Assembly: GCA_033807695.1 (NCBI GenBank)
Contig: CM066305.1
Span: forward strand, 4,216,001-4,280,000
DNA length: 64,000 nucleotides
Source of the DNA: Daedaleopsis sinensis
Lineage: Eukaryota > Basidiomycota > Agaricomycetes > Polyporales > Polyporaceae
Reading direction: 5' to 3'
This document shows positions 33,497 through 46,141 of the stretch, one piece after another (position 1 is the stretch's first letter; each line of letters begins with the position of its first letter). Under the pieces are notes generated by a model. It was given only the letters and a program-made list of their open reading frames with translations, was not told the origin of the DNA and did no database searches. The translations under genes and the position numbers were made by a program.

Positions 33497-35027
33497 CTAC
33501 TCCGTAGCAGTGGGTGGCGTGACCTTCGGGCGGCCCTGGAAGCTCCAGCCGATCTGCTTCGACTGGTGCAGCTCGACCCCGAGCTCGTCCGCGAAAGTCC
33601 ACACCAGCCCGGGGTTCTTTTGGAACATGCGTCCGACGAACACCGCGTCCGCCTGGCCCTTCATGTAGCGAATATGCAGATCAGCCCCTGCTAGTGACGA
33701 GCGCCGCGGACTAGACTCGGGACTAACCTTGTCGACAACACCTTGCGCATACTTGCCTTCGTGGATCTTCCCGACCGCCGCGACGTGGATCTTGTTCCCC
33801 AGTGCCTGCTTGACGGCCGCCGCGAACGGGACCTGGTACCCGGGCTCATTGTGGATCGCGAACACGCGCTGCTTCGGGTGGTTTCCGCTCGTCGAGACGT
33901 CGAGGAGGTCGACGCCGTGGTCGGCGAGGATAGACGCGAACTTGATCGTGTCTTCGATCCGCCAGGACGGCTCGTCCGGGAGGGTCTCCTCGAGCCACTC
34001 CGTGGCGGAAACACTGCATAGACGTGTAAATGAACGGTTGAGCGCGCCCGCCAATTGATTTGCGTCCAGACGATGCCATGTTCGAGACTTACCGGAAGAA
34101 AAGAGGCATCGTCGCCGGGACGACCGCGCGCACGGCATCCACGATCTCCACCGTAAGCCGGATCCGGTTCTCGAAGCTGCCCCCATACTCATCTGTCCGC
34201 TTATTGCTCGTCGGGCTCAAGAACGAGCTGATCAAGAACCCATGCGCCCCATGGAGCTCGATAACGTCGAATCCCGCCCTGACAGCCCTCTTCGCAGCGT
34301 CCGCGAACCCCTGCACGACCCGCTTGATGCCCTCCACCGTCAACGCCTTGGGCGTCGCGTGGTTTTCGTCGTACGCAAGCGCACTTGGGGCGTACACCTC
34401 GTCCGGCCACCCCCCAACCGCGGGGCCAACGACCGCGGCGGGGTGAACGAAGATTGCGGCGATGGACGCCTTGCGGCCCGCGTGCGCGAGCTGCACGCCG
34501 ATCTTCTGGTTCTGGGAGTGTGCGAAGGCGACGAGCGCGGCCCACGCCTCCTCTTGCGCGTCGTTCCACAGCCCGGCGTCCTCGGGAGAGATGCGGCCCT
34601 CGGGAAGGACGGCGGTCGCTTCGACGAGGGAGAGGCCGGGCCCGCGCGTGAAGATGCCGCCAACTGCGTGCAAAGACCAGATCAGTTCTGGAAGAGGGAG
34701 ACCGGGGAGAAGGGCAGAAGACGTACGGTGTGCGTAGTGCCAGGGGGTGATCACACCCTTGTCGGACGAGTACTGACACAGCGGAGCGAGCTGTATTTCG
34801 ACAGTCAGCACTCGATACCGATGCTGGGGAGCTTCTCAGCAGCGTGGGTGTGGCGGACTCACCCATATGCGATTTTGAAACTCCACTCCGCGAATCTTCA
34901 ACGGTTTAAAGAGGGTGGGAAGGGGCTTCCCATCCGGCTGCGGGTCGAGCGCGGTGCCAGCGGGAGGTGTCTGAGCAGGAGTGAAGTATGGGACGTTAGG
35001 GGCGGGGGTGTTGACTAGGGATGACAT
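33497..35027 (-). CDS. Old Yellow Enzyme family NADH:flavin oxidoreductase (YqjM-like)
   Basis: Four or five exons, ATG at 35027, stop at 33497. Exon 1 ends [15 protein letters not shown]|gtgagt. Then [21 protein letters not shown]| (short exon with the FMN-contacting MCQYS-type motif), joined in phase to [20 protein letters not shown]. The main exon has [32 protein letters not shown] (paired His residues that bind substrate) and [20 protein letters not shown]. The next exon carries [21 protein letters not shown] and [17 protein letters not shown]. The last has [20 protein letters not shown] (FMN phosphate loop) and ends KVTPPTATE. Enzymes of this class reduce activated C=C bonds with NAD(P)H through FMN. 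The physiological substrate cannot be read from sequence. Confidence 0.88.
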
Positions 35028-35039
35028 TGTTTAGATAGA

Positions 35040-38000
35040 GTTGTGGCGAAGAATGGGGCGAATGCTGTGGGATCCGGGATCCTGAATTTCGATAGAGATC
35101 GGAGAGAGTGTGTTGGATGGGTGATATCACAACGATGTGGGCGGCCGGACGATATTTATGTGTCGACGATGAGGGAAAGCCGCGCACAGTACCATTACGA
35201 TGAGAAAGCAGGCTCCTACGCCCCGGTAGAGATGTCTCTGGGGGGATGGGATAGTCAGCTCGCTCGTTCAGCAGCTGAACACCTACTTTGTCCGGTTTGT
35301 CGGATGAGTCAGTCGCAAAAAGACGGCCGAGAAACGAACCATCATAGCTTGTATTATAGGTGATCCGGTATGCGATGAGGAGTTTCTCCCCTTCAAATCC
35401 AGATATATCGCAATGCTACATACGTGTGTATCATATCTCTCAGAGTATGCCTACATTCCACAAGGAGAACTCACCGATGAGTGCACCGCATAACTTCAGC
35501 CCATACTGTCGAACCTTGACTCTTGCTGTGAGACACCTCTACGTTCAGAACAGAGTAGATAAATGGCTTACGCGCCGCTTCTTTATCTCCGAGAGAGTCG
35601 GCGTAGAGGCGTGATTCGAAGAGGATTGAAGCTTGAGGGGGAACCCGGAAGGGCGAAGTTCTTACTCGAAGACGGGAGTACGTGTTGAAGCGAGAGGAGC
35701 ATATAAACATGCGGTTTTGAGCTTGAGCCCCGAGCAGGATCCAGCGAGATGTGAACGCGAACGAACTCGAGTTCCCCGTCGAGGTGCTTACCGTACCGTA
35801 GAGAGCAGGTGCGTGCGCCATCCGCCCACGTTCAAGTTCTCACATCGACGACGACGACGACGACGACGGTCTGTGCTCATAACACGGGTCGAGCCGCGAG
35901 TATGAGAGCGACAGGTGCCTGCGGGAATTTCTGAGCACGAAGGAGAAGAGATGGGTCGATGGTGACCGTACGAGACCAAGTCACTGGCGTCTATGCGATC
36001 TTTTCTCCTACATCCGCGACACCGACCATGGTCTCTGCTGCTTGGACACCGAACGACATCAACTCGGACGAATACTGAACTAATCTGTGTGTTAAGCATG
36101 AATATGAAACGTGCGGAGCTTATCACCTAGGTTCAACGGAGAAAATGCTCATAGGCCATCGGCGATGGATACTCACCTCGCTCACGCAAACCGATAGTCC
36201 GTCTCCTCCTGGATTGAGACTACCTCCGCCGCTGGGCTCGCTCGAGGACCTGAGGAGTACCTCGCAGACATTGCCTTAGCTGACCCTGAAGTTGAGCTTG
36301 AGGGGGTGGAGAGCTGGACACGGGCAGGCGGCGAGCGGACGTCGCACAGGTACGCACATCCTCCTCAATCATATCCACCACAGGCTATCCATCTCCTCTC
36401 CGCCCTACTCTGCCTGTCAGGGCTTGGTGGTAATGACGGGACACCTACCTCAACGTAGTGGACTCCACGTATACTCGACTTGCCAGCGATCCGGCCGCCA
36501 TATATCCTCCTTGACAGCACATGCCGTGCTCCTCCCGCCACATTCATCAGCGGAGCTATCTTGTCAAGTATACCGCAAGATCTGTCATCATCAGTCTCGG
36601 CTCGACCCCCAGCTCGTTGAGGTCATCTACATAACGTCGACCGTAGGACCTCTTCCTTCCACCGCCCTAGGTCTCGACCGCAGACGTGATCCCTAGTCGT
36701 GTTCGTCCCATTTCTCTCAGCCTTCCCGTACGAGTGTGCGGCGTCTTCCGCGAGCACCGCGAATTTCTCCGGTACTTCCTCGCGGCAGCAGGATGGAAAC
36801 GCCGTCGACACGTTCACACACGGGTGTCCGCGGCGGATGAAGCGCGCGGGGGAGCTAGAACGCATGCTCGGCGACCTCCTGCTCATCGCTCCCATCTGCG
36901 CCGTCCACACCATCTTCCTGCACTCATGACCTCGTCGTCGTCGTATGCGCCGTTCTGTGCTACTCCTCCGCGCCATGGGGCTATGCGACCGTTCGTTCGT
37001 CAAGACACCCTCAGAAGCTGAATCCGCCTCCCGTCTCTCTCGCCGTTTCGTCCTCGCGCAAGCGCTGCCTTCTGGTGGACTGCATGCACAACGCAATGCT
37101 CTCGTCGGTGCTCGTGTCTGCACGCGACGTTCGAATGCTGCCCCTCTTCCTTCAATGGATCCCCGCGTCCAGCTGGATGCCCCGAACAATGGCGCCCGTC
37201 GCCCTGGCGACTTGAACCCCCATTGCCATTTGCCATCGTCAATCTCCTCGACCGCGGCTACTACGCTAGTACTTTCGGACTACTCCACGGATAAAGCGCA
37301 CGGCGCTCGCTCGGCGGGAGCCCCCCCACCAGAGCTAGAGCCCGTCCGTGCGCATCTGTTCTTCGTTGACCAACCTCCTACGCTCATGACTTTGCTGCCG
37401 CCGCCAGTGTTCTTCCGCACGTTAGGCCACTGTGCGACCTTCCGCTCGTCAAGACATCCTCAGAAGCTGACTCCGCCTCCTGACTCTCTCGCGCAAGCAC
37501 AAGCTCCTGGTCGACTACAAGCACATTGCTGATGTCCGCGACGCCTCAGCGTATTGCTCTCCCGCCGCACAGGTCACAGTACATCACCCGCCCGATCGTC
37601 ATGGTATGTTTCCGAGTATTCGCTCTCCCCTGAGCCGTTGCACGAAGTCGAGGGGTGGCGTTGCGTGTATGGTTGACTGGGGCGACGACGTGGATCGGGG
37701 AGTGGAACCTGAACGACAGCGGTGAAGTCTAACACTCGCTACGAGGCCTTATGCAAGTTATGGTCTAGTAGCTGCCCCTCTCCGCTGCCCCTCCCCACTA
37801 TCGTTCAGTCGTACGTTTGATTAGGGGTACGGTTGAGTGTGCCGACTCGCTGGCTATGAATACAATAGTGTCGCTGCTCGCTGTGTGCCAATGATCTGTC
37901 ACCAGTGTCTCGCATATTCCTATGGGCTCGCTATTGCTGCTATAGCTCTACTAGGTCTCGAGTGTGGTTCTGTTCGTCGCTGTCGCTGTCTCTGCTCCGT

Positions 38001-38334
38001 ACTGTACGCGATGCATGGTAATAACATTGTCCTTGCGCATAGCGCGGGTCTGTTGAATATCTTATTGGGCGCGCAGTATCCATACGAGGAAGATGCAATG
38101 CTATCTAGGACTAGACATGCCTTTAGTGTGAGGTCGCTATCGGATGAGGGCAGTTGGACGTCCATTCCCGCGACCGCCTGCCCCACGGCTCCCCGCTCCT
38201 CACCACCACTCCCTGCTCCTCGCTACCACTCCCAGCTCATAACTAACACTCTCCCGGGCTCCTCACTACCACTCTCCGCTCTTCACCACCACTTTCCGCT
38301 CTTCACCTCCCACTCCCCACTGCTGCCCTCAGCC
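35040..38334. other. 3.3-kb stretch without a supportable gene
   Basis: A minus-strand frame at 35471-35821 is open for 116 codons with an ATG (MAHAPALYG), but no motif is recognised. A plus-strand frame around 36699-36929 ends LLLIAPICAVHTIFLHS, also unrecognised. There is a (CGA)n microsatellite at about 35846-35869 and a diverged direct repeat at 36925-37090 and 37383-37525. Ser/Pro/Thr-rich repeats of CACTCCC...CTCCTCAC type run from 38180 to 38320 just before the F-box gene. Confidence 0.4.
36925..37525. repeat. local direct repeat of about 140 bp, two diverged copies
   Basis: 36925-37090 and 37383-37525 share GCTATGCGACC/CACTGTGCGACC, CGTCAAGACA[C/T]CCTCAGAAGCTGA and CTCTCTCGC...CGCGCAAGC landmarks in the same order. 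The reading frame is not preserved between the copies. Confidence 0.5.
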
Positions 38335-38879
38335 ATGGTCGTCTTCTCCATGCAGCACGTCCGTCCCTTTCCCCGCATCTTCGCTACCGAGATCGAAGAG
38401 ATCATCATCTTCTACCTGCGAGAAGACGTCAATATGCTACGGACTTGCGCTCAAGTCTGCCGCGCGTGGCGCATGTCCAGTCGCCCCCACCTTTTTGCGT
38501 CAATCCGCGTAGAGGATCGGAGAGACCTCGACGAGCTCTGTGCGTACTTTGAAGACGAGCCTTACCTAGCGTCCAAGGTCAAGCGCGTCGCGATCATTCC
38601 AAGATCTCGCCCCAGCGAGCGCGGGTCGTCGATGAAGAATGGGTCGGACTTGATCTTCCTGCCTCTACTACGCCTACTTCAGAACTGTCGGCACTTGCAT
38701 CTCGAAGGAAGTGGTCCTACGCGTGTTAGGATGCCCGGCTACTTTTCTCTGATATACCATCATACTGTTCTTAACACGCTCAAGACAACATCACGGATCG
38801 TGTCTCTACACCTCACGTCTACTACCTTTCCGAGCAAGACGTATCTCCTGCGCATCATAACGGCCCTAACACACCTCCG

Positions 38880-40046
38880 CAAGAGGGGGGCACCGGCAGA
38901 TGCCGAGACCAGCGCTTAGGGGGGGAGGGGGGTCCACGGGGTCCTTAATTCACTTCGCGGAGGTCCTCTTCAAACACCTTCTACACTAGCCCAATGGGTA
39001 TACCAGATGCCTCTTCGCTGATTAGCAGCTCTATTCATGTTCTAGAGTTGGTTATGTTGGAGCAAGTGGGCGAGAGGGCAGTCACGAGCAGGGGAGGGAG
39101 GACGAGGGTGTTTGTGCCATGCAAACGCGTGAGGAATACAGACAAAATCTCGAGTATTTAAGTAAAGTAATCAGGGAGGGAAAACTACCATAACAGGTAA
39201 CTAACGGGCGGCTACACGAAGTTTTATGTCCATATGGGCGGACGGGTCTTCGGTCGTTTCGTCTCAACTATATGTTTCAACAGGTTAATCACCGCCAGTT
39301 ATACCTGTGCGACAACTGTGCGAGGTAATGACTCGGATAGCAGAAAGAGTACGTAAGCTGTTACCTTATGCGGAAGGTGCACAAGCGCTCGATGCAGCAG
39401 CGCGGCTCAGACTCCAGTGAATGCATGTACTTCTCTGCGTCACTATGCTAGACTCTCATAACTGTGGTCCAGATGTAATGAGAGCTGGGCTATGCTAGAA
39501 GCCTGAAGTAGGCCGCTAGGCAATACAGTGAATATTAGTATGACAACGATGATTGTCTCGATATCGTGACTCCTCAGAGGAGACCGATTTTCCACCCCGC
39601 ACTGCTGTACACGAGTCACTTGGATCAATACCCACTGGAGAGTCAACGTAGCGTCAACTTTAAGACAGTACTACCCTCCATGATACAGTCACTCGACCAC
39701 TTACTACCCGCCGTGGACAAGTTCGATAGCTGATTGCTATTGGCATGCCGCTTGCTCACAGAGATGTTAGGGAACAATACACTCGAGCTCGGTATCTGGA
39801 AGTATCCGCGCGCATGCGGAAGCTCAAGCAAGACGAGTACTAGTGATTTTAATGTCAAACTTTTGCGCTCCCTCATGTTTTGAGGAACAGCGCCGAAATC
39901 TATAATGGACTTTCTCAGAAAACATATGACAAATCGTCTATATATGGTAGTTTCCCACGAGGGGGGGGGGGAGGGGGGTCCAGCGAAATGTCCTTAACGC
40001 ACTTGGCCTACCCCGGGTACTGAAGTCGATTTGTGCACCCCTCTTG
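38880..40046. mobile_element. non-autonomous hAT-like DNA transposon, copy 2
   Basis: Same 1167-bp element as at 22350-23516, same orientation; I saw no difference along its length. The target duplication CACCTCCG is perfect (38872-38879 and 40047-40054) and lies within the LRR-like coding region of the F-box gene, between ALTHLR and ELYCVG. Confidence 0.88.
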
Positions 40047-40140
40047 CACCTCCGTGAACTTTACTGTGTGGGACTGGTGTGCATTGAGAAGGATGCTGTG
40101 GGGCCAGGAGCATCTGTTGGCACGTACCACCGCCGTACAG

Positions 40141-41134
40141 GGGCAACCAGATTTTGCAGCGGACTGCAGCGGACTGCAGCGACGCGACGCGACGTGACGC
40201 GACGTGACGCGAGAGTGAGCGCGGACCTGGTATAGACGCCAGTGTTTAATAGCAGGCGCCGGCAAAGCGCCCGTCACTGCCTGTCGTTCGTCTGAGATTA
40301 CACAGGTACGAGAGGTCTACAAAGAGGCTAGCGAAGCGCATATATATAGAATTGAGCTAATTAGTCTCTATATACTCACTTCTAATGTATACAGTACCAT
40401 GAGGCTCTTAAACACCCCACTTCAATGCTAGTAGTCACGGTCACTGTGCCAGTGGCAACCAAAGTGGTTGGACACTATACTACCTCAGTATCTTGGCAAA
40501 TTGAGCTATTGCCGAGGAGATATACATAGCAAGCCTTAAACTACTGAATAGAACAGTAATACTACCGGGTAAGCCACTGTCATACTTGGTGCAGCGGACT
40601 GACGCGAACTCACACTGAGTGCAGCGACTGTGACGCGACTGCAGCGACCGTGACGCGCCGTGCAGCGACTGAAACGCGACTGTGCAGCGGCTGTGCAGCG
40701 GACGTGACGCGGTGTGCAGTGACCGTGCAGCGACCGTGCAGCGGCATGCAGTGACCTACAACCTGAAAAAAGCCCTAATGGTGTGCTAGTCATGTATTTA
40801 AGCTAGTAGTGTATGGTACCTCGTACTGGAAAGTTTACATGTGTATCGTGGAAGCAGGAAATGTCGTACCCAATGAAGGACTGTTCTCAGTCAGCTAGCA
40901 TCACCACTCTACATCTCGCAATTCTGATGTCCTGCCCCTCAAGCAACCTTCTACGCGTCTTGAGAGGTTACTACTGACCATTAGAGTGTTAAGAGTCTCC
41001 GGATTTCTACTCTGGACACTGTTCCGGCCACGTTTACTTAGAAGTGTCTGAGTGAGCTTAAATGTGACGCGCCGTGCAGCGGCGTGCAGCGGTCGCTGCA
41101 CGTCGCGTCACACCGCTGCACTTTACCTATGCCC
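40141..41134. mobile_element. non-autonomous TIR transposon with subterminal GCAGCG/GTGACGCG repeats
   Basis: A 994-bp element. The ends are an imperfect inverted repeat: left GGGCAACCAGATTTTGCAGC, right end reverse-complemented GGGCATAGGTAAAGTGCAGC. The flanking duplication GCCGTACAG occurs at 40132-40140 and 41135-41143 (9 bp; 8 bp is possible if the ends are shifted by one). Many GCAGCG and GTGACGCG words cluster at 40156-40215, 40590-40755 and 41065-41120, as is usual for transposase-binding subterminal regions. No transposase frame is present. Nine-bp duplications suggest a Mutator-like family; hAT remains possible. Confidence 0.7.
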
Positions 41135-43146
41135 GCCGTACAGGCATGGGCATCCGCAAGTTAGAAGTGTGTGATCTTTTTGCTGTTCACAGCTGACTAA
41201 AATTTGCTGACGTCGCACTGCAGCTCACTGACTGCGCATTCCTCCTCGCCGTTCTACTACCAGTCGTTCACGTCTCCTTGGAACACCTATCACTCAGGCT
41301 GTTCACTAGCCATGACGGTCAGTACTAGCATGCAAGCTCATGTTAAATCGGGTCATGAAGGTGTCAGTGCTGACTTCGAGAACAGACTTGGTGCGCCCCA
41401 CTGGCAGCCTCAAGCTCTCGTCTCTCTCAGCCTTGCGCGTGCTGGAGCTGTATCTAAGTGCTAGTGACCCCACGAACAACCTGGCGAAACCTTTGGATTG
41501 GTTTCACAGTCTATGTAATGAAACTCCCTCGTCCTGCTCCGTATCACTCTGGCTTCCTCCCTGTGTCTTTCTCTCGGAATTTGCCATCAGGGCGAATTTG
41601 CGAGAACAGAACATCGAAGAAGGCTTTATCATGCTAGCCAGGGTGTTGGAACGAAGAACCACCGATACCACTTTCGTCGTCAATGCACATTTGGCGCACC
41701 ACCTGGTCGAAAGAATATCTAAAAAGCTCCGCCGCAGGCTCCCGACCTTGACAGATAAGAAGTTGCTTCAAGTACAACTCAAACATGGTAAGACAAATAC
41801 CTTTGGGACAAAAGTGCTACATCCGCTCATTAAAACATGCCATAGACTCTAGACGTCCACCACACGATCTGAAGGATGATCTCCGTCGTCACGGTTTCCA
41901 AACCATTCCCCTTCTAGACGTGTCACCTAACGGACAGTATGCTGCTAGTGCGTACCTTCGCAAAGCCTCCTCGAAGGGCTTCTATCACCTGGACATCATC
42001 ATATGGAAGATCGCGGACGGTACAATCATGCGAGAGTTCCGAGCCCCAGCCATTGCTACGGTTTACGGTGCATCTTTCTCCGCGAATTCTTCTCATTTTG
42101 CAGTTTGTTGCACGTCTTTCGATATCAAGCCGAAGAGCCGTGTGGCATGCATCCGTATCTTCACATTGACCTCTTCCAAGTCGAGCAGTGCGGCGGATAT
42201 CGAGGTTGCTGAAGGTGCTGATAAATTACGACAATTGGCCAATTGCTGCTGGTCCCCAGACGATTCTATGCTGTCTGCCACACTCCGTCTCTCAACTACA
42301 ACTGTGGTTCGGCGCTGGAACAATCCCCTCATGGGCACGAGTACACCTCAGGTCACATTCTCCATGCCAGATCAGGATATGCAGGCGAATTCAATTCAAA
42401 CTCAAGCTCATAGCTCTCGATGGCTCATTGTTGCTACTACTGGCAGTCAGTACGCAGACTCGGATAGGATATCCTTGACCATCTGGGATACAACAGCATG
42501 GCCTACACCGGACACCACGTTTGCAGCTACGAACAGGACCATCCATGTCTCGCTCCCAGTATGGGATTGTCCACAGTCTGTCTCCCATTCCTCCGACCCC
42601 ACCATACTCAGGCTTGAGCTTAAGGTTTCAGACAGGCAGGCGACACTATTACTAGTCACGGTGTCTCACAAGCTCACGAGAGCGTGGATTGCAACCATTT
42701 CCCTGCCAGTAACATACTTCGACTCTCCTTCTCCCCAATGGATACAGCTGCCATTGCGTACAAATGGCAAGGAGCGATACTCCCCCTCGCACTCCTACCT
42801 GGACAGCACACTTTCCCCATCGACAATCATAGCCTGCTCAGTGGCTAGTGGCGATATCCTCGCGTCGCCTCCGAGCCCCCTAGATCTAGAGGATGGAATC
42901 GACAACTTTGTTCTAGCCCCAAACGGGTCATACGTCGCGATGAGCTTCCGAGACGGGGTAATACGCCTGTACACTAGCAGGATAGACGGAGTCGGCGCAC
43001 GCGTCACGGTTTTAGTAGGGTTCTCAAACAGGCACAAGGCTCGTATCCGGCACATGAAGTTTACTCCGGACGGCCAAACACTCTGCTCAATTGATTGTGA
43101 TGGTGTTGTATGCTTCCAGACGGTCGGACACTTGCTCTCGCACTAG

Positions 43147-43519
43147 GACACTCTCAACTACGATATATGAATGCTCTTTTATCTACATTTCCCTACGAAA
43201 GGTTCGCAGATCGCTTTTTACTAAGATCCTTCCTACTTACATACGTATCTGTTCGTACTTCTCCACTCCATGAGAGGGCTCCGGGTCGGACTTCATTGAT
43301 TATCAAACTTGATCTCTACTCTCTGCACGTACGATCACCTGTCGACTGGCATTCAAGTCCCGCGAACGTCCTGCTGATAGTGGACGATCTATTCGCGACA
43401 GAGTAATTCGAAGTACATAGCGTACAAGCCTGCAACTCAGACGCTCTGTGACGAACACTCTCGACAAGGATATTATGTTGCATCGTCCATTCGCAAACCA
43501 TCCCCGGCTTCGTCGGGAC
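43147..43519. other. intergenic region between convergent genes
   Basis: The F-box gene (plus) and the first aldose epimerase (minus) converge here. No separate gene is supported; the plus-strand frame at 43110-43406 overlaps the F-box gene's end out of frame. Confidence 0.5.
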
Positions 43520-45156
43520 CTAGACGGTGGAGAACTTGTACGTCGTCTGCCACTCATAATCGCGCCCAGGGCCGTCTACGAGGGCCGTCGGCGGTCTCAG
43601 CTCCGAATCCCGATTTACGCGCGAATAGAAACTCACAGATTTGGTTTTGGTTCCATTCGGGGTTGTGGATCGCGTCAATGTAGCCCTGCTGCTCGATGAC
43701 CATTGCGCTGTGCTTGCCATAGATGAGGCCCGGGCCGCCATGCGCCTTCTTGCGAGGGATCTCGGGGATGCCGTTGCCGCTGTAGAACTGCACCGCCTTG
43801 TCCGTCGTCCACATTTCAACTCTAGAGAGCCGGCAATTAGTACAGTTAAGTACATAGAGTGCGGGCGAAGGAATAGGGACGTAGACCACCACGAACGAGT
43901 ACGTACTTAATGCCGGAGAGGTCGCTCCACATTTCGAAACCGGACTTCTTCGAGACATCCCGGTCGTAGACCCAGCAGTTGTCGTACCCCTGACAATCTG
44001 CAACGAATTCATGTCAGTTCGCGAGAAGGTGGAAGGACGCGAGGTAACGTACCGGCACCGCAGAGACCGACAGTGTTGTTCCATCGGGAGCCAATCTTCT
44101 CCGCCGTGCGGAAGTCGAGCGCGGTATCCGAGACGTCCGTGAACTCGCCGGTGGGAATGAGCTCGCCGTCGACGGCGATCACGCGCGATGCCTCGAGCTT
44201 AAGGTTGTAATCGAAGATAGTGTCCGCGCCCTGGAAGCCGTCGAGGTTCCAGTACGTGTGCTGCGTCAGCATGATTGGCGTCTTCTCGCTCGCCTTGGCG
44301 AGGATTGAGACCTTGTACTGGCCACCGTTCGAGACGGTGTGCGTCACCTGTAGCGAGCGAGGGCTCAGTGTCGACAATAGAGACGGACAGGGATTGACTT
44401 ACGAATGCAGCGACGGTACCGGGAAAGCCCTCGTCGGCGGTGTCGAGGTGGAAGTACGTCACGCTCGTCGGGGTCTTGGAGATCATCGTCCAGTTGCGGC
44501 GGTCCCAGCCCAGGATACCGCCGTGGAGGGTGTTGTTGCCCTCGTTTTGTGGAATCTGGTACACGTTCGGCTCACCGGGCTGGGGATCCTTGCTAATGGG
44601 GATCGAGAAACGACCTGCATTCGCAATCTCAGTGACATTGCGTACGCAGATATACTGTCCAAGCACTTACCATTTTTGATGCGGTTCGCGTAGCTACATC
44701 GCAGCGCGGCTGAGCACAGGTCATATGGGGGGCAGCGTTCAGACTCACCGACCGACAATAGGATTGAAGTAGGGGTGTGCGGAATCCGTCAGGAGTTTCG
44801 ACTGGGGATACCATGAGGGCATACGCGTTACGAGAGGTGAGTGAAACGTACGTTGTCGTCGTATCCGAGCACGATATCCCTCTGCTTCCCATCGTGGCCG
44901 TTCACCCACAACTCCGTAAGCGTCGCACCGATCGAGACAAACTTGGCGGTCACAGAGCCGTCAGGCGCCTTGATCGTGGACTCGTCAAAGGGCTAAGTCG
45001 GAGATCGCATTCAGCATTCTTCCTCGCAAGGAAACTAAGAGAACAACGTACCCATCCTTTCGGATGGAGCGAGTCCCCGAAGTCGAAGTTAGCTGTCGCG
45101 AGGGCACCCTGCGCAAGGGTGCCCGCGAGCAGGAGCGTGAGGAGCTTGGAGACCAT
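43520..45156 (-). CDS. secreted aldose 1-epimerase (galactose mutarotase family), copy A
   Basis: Many short exons, ATG at 45156, stop at 43520. Signal peptide MVSKLLTLLLAGTLAQGALA. Exons in order: PFDESTIKAPDGSVTAKFVS...HDGKQRDIVLGYDDN, SKLLTDSAHPYFNPIVGR, YANRIKN, GRFSIPISKDPQPGEPNVYQ...NNTLHGGILGWDRRNWTMIS, VTYFHLDTADEGFPGTVAAF, VTHTVSNGGQYKVSILAKAS...LTQHTYWNLDGFQG, YDNCWVYDRDVSKKSG, VEMWTTDKAVQFYSGNG...AMVIEQQGYIDAIHNPEW. A last intron splits NQI|YGPGRDYEWQTTYKFSTV. The two His residues (LHGG, QHTYW) and the Glu of IEQQ match the catalytic acid/base set of this fold. The family interconverts alpha and beta anomers of hexoses; the signal peptide puts it outside the cell. It is a tandem paralogue of 46142-47802, with relics at 23860-24140 and 30341-30840. 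Confidence 0.88.
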
Positions 45157-46141
45157 GATTCCAGCTGTTGGCGCTGCGTCGACGAGCGGGCGAGCGCCGT
45201 AGTCGACGACCATGCAGTTCTTTAAGCTTTCGGAGCCTTGTCACCGGTCAGTTACGCGTTCGGGTAGAAATCATCTGGACTCCGCAGAAACGCTAAGCAA
45301 TGATGTCGCGGTCATGCAACAAGCCCGACGTTACGGGGGACGCACGGCGCGGCCGTCATGTGAGCGCGTGCACCTCTGCGCAATTTGATGCGCAAAAGTC
45401 TGGGTCTTCTCTAGATGACGGCGACGGTGTGTGTGAGGAGTCCATGTGGAGAGGGGACTAAATGCGGACCGGAAAGCATCGCCGAAGCTGGAATACAGCC
45501 TGCTGACTGCCGCTGACCGCTTCAGCTGTTCATGGAACTCCGTGCTTGTCAGCGCCCACGTATATCCCTGAGCCATCGACGAGTAACTAACCTGGAGAGC
45601 TCCCAGCTCACATGCAAACTACCACGGCCGTTTCCAAGCAAGCATGCGCGCATAGAACGACTTGAAGCCCCAACGGGACGGAGAAGAGTAGGGTTGAGGA
45701 GAGGGATGAACGCTATTGACGCCCGTCTCGGCCGCTGACGCAATGATGGCCAGTGACAAAGCCAGTCATGATGGATGATGGCAGAAGAAACCACATGAGA
45801 ACCATCCCAACCCTCGAATCTTGGTCTTGACGTGATTCCGGCGACCCATATAAGTGCTTACCTATGTGCGACGACGCGAGAGCGCGACCGTCTTCTGACC
45901 CCGTGGTCGCGTTTCGAAATTGGATCGTCAATGTTTGGGCGATGCCCTTGGTAAGGTTACTGAAGTTTGAACTGGGAGCGGTTTCCAACAGGCCTTGTGT
46001 AGAAACAATAATAGACATGCCGAGGGTGAAGTCCGGCTATTCAATCGCTCCTGGCCATGTCAAAACACTCGCAATCTTCATACATACCACGTATTGTACA
46101 CGTCCATACGGGAATTGACCTGATGTATGCCGTGGTCTCCT
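45157..46141. other. intergenic spacer between the two epimerase genes
   Basis: No gene is supported. It holds the upstream region of copy A and the downstream region of copy B. Confidence 0.5.

Larger units (their letters stand above)
38335..43146 (+). pseudogene. F-box/beta-propeller protein gene interrupted by two DNA transposons
   Basis: ATG at 38335 (MVVFSMQHVRPFP). The F-box follows at residues about 10-55 (LREDVNMLRTCAQVCRAW). An LRR-like part runs to ALTHLR, where the hAT-like element is inserted. After it the frame resumes as LRELYCVGLVC at 40048. A second element sits at 40141-41134. Sequence resumes to an exon ending DKKLLQVQLKH at 41787. A 58-bp intron (41788-41845, GTAAGA...CATAG, phase 1) joins it to DSRRPPHDLKDDLRRHGFQ and a long exon with degenerate WD-like repeats (DVSPNGQYAAS, NCCWSPDDSML, VLAPNGSYVAMSF, HMKFTPDGQTL), stop 43146. 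F-box proteins link SCF ubiquitin ligases to substrates; the propeller would bind the substrate. As it stands the transcript is broken unless the elements are spliced out. The 3' part has its own ATG at 41785 and could be separately expressed. Confidence 0.75.

Noticed and set aside
36623..37189. Minus-strand frame of 188 residues
   Set aside because: Unrecognised, Arg/Ser/Glu-rich; the plus strand is equally open and a direct repeat runs through it out of frame.
40156..40755. GCAGCG/GTGACGCG clusters considered as a CRISPR-like array
   Set aside because: The words are short, irregularly spaced and in both orientations within a transposon with TIRs; the host is eukaryotic.
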